Of a stretch of 33,987 bases of DNA, positions 32,302-33,987 are shown one piece after another (positions within the stretch are counted from its first letter, which is position 1; each line of letters begins with the position of its first letter). Below the pieces are notes generated by a model. The model saw only the letters and a list, made by a program, of their open reading frames with translations. It made no database searches and had not been told where the DNA came from. A program made the translations under genes and the position numbers. The DNA comes from Spirochaetia bacterium (lineage in GTDB: Bacteria; Spirochaetota; Leptospiria; Turneriellales; JAOUOS01): the NCBI GenBank assembly GCA_029880285.1, contig JAOUOS010000033.1:1-33987 (forward strand), written 5' to 3'.

Positions 32302-32664
32302 ATGAATATTGCCGTAATAGGATTAGGCAAAATAGGAACAAGTTTTCTAAGAAATATGATAATGCAAAAAGATAAAGGCGTAAATGTATTAGCCGTATCA
32401 GAAGAGGCCGAAACCCCCGGCAGAGAAGCGGCCCAAAAAGAGAACATACCTGTTATGAGTATACATGAAATAGGCAATTTAGCCGATAAGATAGATATTA
32501 TATTTGATTTATCGGGTAATATCGAAACCAGAAAAATATTAAATTCTTTTCATGAATCGCAGAGTAATAAACATACAGTAATTGTGCGGGAAAACGTAGT
32601 TTTTCTTTTTTGGGCAATTATCGAAGGTAAAACGGTTCCTGAAGTTGTAAGAGATCGAAACTGA
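32302..32664 (+). CDS. Short NAD(P)-binding Rossmann protein
   Basis: This 120-residue protein begins [16 protein letters not shown] with the dinucleotide-binding GxGxxG (Gly7, Gly9, Gly12). It continues through a standard Rossmann half ([11 protein letters not shown] and [12 protein letters not shown]), resembling the NAD-binding domain of homoserine dehydrogenase-like or dihydrodipicolinate reductase-like enzymes. It then stops: there is no catalytic domain. It may be a sensor of NAD(H) or work with another subunit. AAGAGGT precedes the ATG. Its stop overlaps the start of the ArsC-type gene (CTGA), so the two are translationally coupled. Confidence 0.82.
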   Translation: MNIAVIGLGKIGTSFLRNMIMQKDKGVNVLAVSEEAETPGREAAQKENIPVMSIHEIGNLADKIDIIFDLSGNIETRKILNSFHESQSNKHTVIVRENVVFLFWAIIEGKTVPEVVRDRN

Positions 32665-33095
32665 AAAAACAAACAATATTATTTTTATGCACAGGCAATT
32701 CATGCCGCAGTCAAATGGCAGAAGGCTTCGCGAAAATCTATTTAAGTGATAAATTTGCTGTGTTTTCTGCCGGTATTGAAGCGCATGGATTAAACCCTTA
32801 TGCCATTAAAGTAATGGATGAGGCGGGTATTGATATCTCTTTACAAAAAAGTCAAAAAGTATCTGATTTATCTGTACAAGATTTTGATTATGTAATAACC
32901 GTATGCGGCCATGCCGATGAGAATTGCCCGGTATTTTCGGCTAAAACCAGAGTAATTCATAAAGGTTTTGAAGATCCGCCCAAATTGGCCAAAGACGCAA
33001 AAACGGAAGAAGAAAAACTGTACTTTTACCGTAAAGTTAGAGACGAGATTAAAGAATATATTTTAAAATTAGAAGATAAAATTAAAACAAATTAA
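32661..33095 (+). CDS. arsC: Thioredoxin-dependent arsenate reductase / LMW phosphatase family, CTG start
   Basis: Read from CTG 32661 the protein has 144 residues and begins (M)[22 protein letters not shown]. It shows the anion-binding P-loop CTGNSCRS (Cys10 to Ser17) and the redox pair Cys82 and Cys89 in [10 protein letters not shown]. These numbers match the three catalytic Cys of the Staphylococcus aureus thioredoxin-linked ArsC. The first ATG in frame (32715) would remove the whole P-loop, and there is no ATG, GTG or TTG between it and the in-frame stop at 32640-32642, so CTG is the only sensible start. It overlaps the stop of the upstream gene as CTGA. No other arsenic gene (arsB, acr3 or arsR) is nearby, so a general phosphatase role is possible. 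Confidence 0.88.
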   Translation: MKKQTILFLCTGNSCRSQMAEGFAKIYLSDKFAVFSAGIEAHGLNPYAIKVMDEAGIDISLQKSQKVSDLSVQDFDYVITVCGHADENCPVFSAKTRVIHKGFEDPPKLAKDAKTEEEKLYFYRKVRDEIKEYILKLEDKIKTN

Positions 33096-33120
33096 AGCAA
33101 TTTTTTAGATATTCGAAAAA

Positions 33121-33519
33121 CTAATATTCAACAATAAGCTGTAACCCACAGTCGGCGCAGATTGCGGCATTATGCCCATTATCAAAACCACAGGCAGGGC
33201 ACTTGCCTTGTTCTTCAAGTTCTTTAGATTTTTTAAATTCAGGATGCAGCGAGATAAAATAGTCTTCAACAACCAAAAGACCATTTTTAACCTGATCTTC
33301 TGGCACAATTAAAATATATTTTAAGGCACAGGATCCATTTTTGCAACCCGGGGCCAAGTTTACTTTATGCGGAATATTTTTATCAGATAATTTATTGGCT
33401 ATTTCTCGAATAGTTTTTAGACTATCTTCTCTAATAGCAAACCATTTTATTGAAGAATCAGAATCTGTATAAACTTGTGATAATTCTTTTTCAGATTTAT
33501 GTGTACATTTTTGGCTCAT
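33121..33519 (-). CDS. Hypothetical protein with C-terminal zinc ribbon
   Basis: This 132-residue soluble protein has a C-terminal zinc ribbon with two Cys pairs (CPACG and CADCG) spaced 11 residues apart. The N-terminal part (about 22-100) is a small alpha/beta region with further Cys residues (APGCKNGSCALKY). I do not recognise the family. It is convergent with the ArsC-type gene, 25 bases apart. The ribbon suggests contact with nucleic acid or protein, but nothing more can be said. Confidence 0.72.
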   Translation of the reverse strand: MSQKCTHKSEKELSQVYTDSDSSIKWFAIREDSLKTIREIANKLSDKNIPHKVNLAPGCKNGSCALKYILIVPEDQVKNGLLVVEDYFISLHPEFKKSKELEEQGKCPACGFDNGHNAAICADCGLQLIVEY

Positions 33520-33544
33520 TATATATTACTTGTTAATATGTGTA

Positions 33545-33987
33545 TTATCTATACTTTTTACCATTAATTATCCAATTTGATTGGTATTCAGTACCTGTAA
33601 ATACTTTTTTAAAGTTCCATGTATATTTAACTTTTTTCACCCTTGTGCTCGTCTTCTCTGGCGGTCTTTGTATCTCTTTAATCGCGTCAAAAACCATTCC
33701 GAATTTTTTATCGTGATCGATCAGCTTCATATCAATTTTCTGAAATTTGAATTTCAATTCGGTATTTATATTTGTTTGCTCCTTTAATTTAACAAACACT
33801 CTCATGATTTGAATATTCACCTGAATTGCCATTTCAGAATTCAAGACGCTTGAAAGCATGGCTATCCCATTCTGAGTAAACGCATAAGGCTTCTTCCTAA
33901 GACCCATTTTGTCAGAATTGGAAGTCACAAATTGTGACTTCCAATTTATGAATTCTTCATCAGATAACTGAAACATAAAATCTTCAG
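33545..33987 (-). CDS. ORF6N-domain protein, 5' end beyond the window
   Basis: The reading frame is open to the right edge, and the codons before the first internal Met read Glu-Asp-Phe, giving EDFMFQLSDEEF, the middle of an ORF6N domain. The Met at 33976 is therefore not the start, and the gene continues out of the window. RKKPYAFTQNGIAMLSSVLNS is the typical second half of the domain. A coiled coil and a basic C-terminal segment (TRVKKVKYTWNFKK and SNWIINGKKYR) follow. ORF6N domains come from phage anti-repressors and are common in stand-alone chromosomal genes. It may mark a neighbouring mobile or phage-derived region. Confidence 0.88.
   Translation of the reverse strand, partial: EDFMFQLSDEEFINWKSQFVTSNSDKMGLRKKPYAFTQNGIAMLSSVLNSEMAIQVNIQIMRVFVKLKEQTNINTELKFKFQKIDMKLIDHDKKFGMVFDAIKEIQRPPEKTSTRVKKVKYTWNFKKVFTGTEYQSNWIINGKKYR

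Noticed and set aside
32715..33095. ArsC-type gene starting at the first ATG
   Set aside because: This start removes the P-loop Cys10-Ser17 that the family needs; the upstream CTG restores it exactly.
1..33987. tRNA genes, rRNA genes, CRISPR arrays, riboswitches and insertion sequences
   Set aside because: Looked for by eye on both strands in all intergenic gaps; no cloverleaf, regular repeat array, conserved riboswitch core or transposase was seen.

Overview
This window is about 34 kb from an AT-rich (roughly one third G+C by eye), Gram-negative-type bacterium. Evidence for two membranes is a heptosyltransferase-like GT9 enzyme, a lipoprotein with a loose lipobox (Leu-Phe-Gln-Cys) and a periplasmic hydrogenase. 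No rRNA or tRNA gene is present. I cannot place the phylum: the lipobox would suit a spirochaete, while the respiratory genes recall Aquificota or former deltaproteobacteria. No CRISPR array, insertion sequence or origin was seen.

Layout. (1) 1-2522: a dispersed inverted-repeat element, a small coiled-coil protein and uvrC. (2) 2717-10843: a respiratory cluster. It holds a degenerate heme-copper subunit I paralogue, a 48-residue single-helix protein not called by ordinary ORF cut-offs, a CuA subunit II and a ba3-like subunit I. After a strong terminator come a membrane-anchored Sco protein, a cytochrome b / 2x[4Fe-4S] / MvhD-like fusion and heme O synthase. (3) 10914-18045: housekeeping and signalling genes: CNB protein, M20 amidohydrolase + alanine dehydrogenase, REC-GGDEF, thymidylate kinase, GT9, TrmB, PilZ. 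(4) 18047-24669: a membrane-bound uptake [NiFe] hydrogenase locus (small, large and cytochrome b subunits, maturation protease), a divergent nickel transporter and hypB. A Phd/PIN toxin-antitoxin module with its own promoter interrupts the hydrogenase genes. (5) 24819-33987: RRM protein, a duplicated-domain lipoprotein + hpt, beta-carbonic anhydrase, PAP2 phosphatase, priA, acyl-CoA dehydrogenase, a Rossmann protein coupled to an ArsC-type reductase, a zinc-ribbon protein and a truncated ORF6N protein.

How the genes may work together. The hydrogenase should oxidise H2 on the periplasmic side and pass electrons through its cytochrome b to quinone; the heme-copper cluster would be one terminal end of that chain. 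Two residue changes make both ends unusual. The hydrogenase small subunit has Asp in place of the second proximal-cluster Cys (CTGD), as in O2-insensitive actinobacterial-type enzymes. The ba3-like subunit I lacks the active-site Tyr (Gln at His+4), so it may reduce NO rather than O2. The cytochrome b/ferredoxin/MvhD fusion beside it is the best candidate for a little-described electron-transfer component.

Two starts are revised on sequence evidence: the ArsC-type gene begins at a CTG overlapping the upstream stop, and the lipoprotein begins at a GTG behind AGGAGG. Several genes have promoter boxes placed as expected for leaderless mRNAs.
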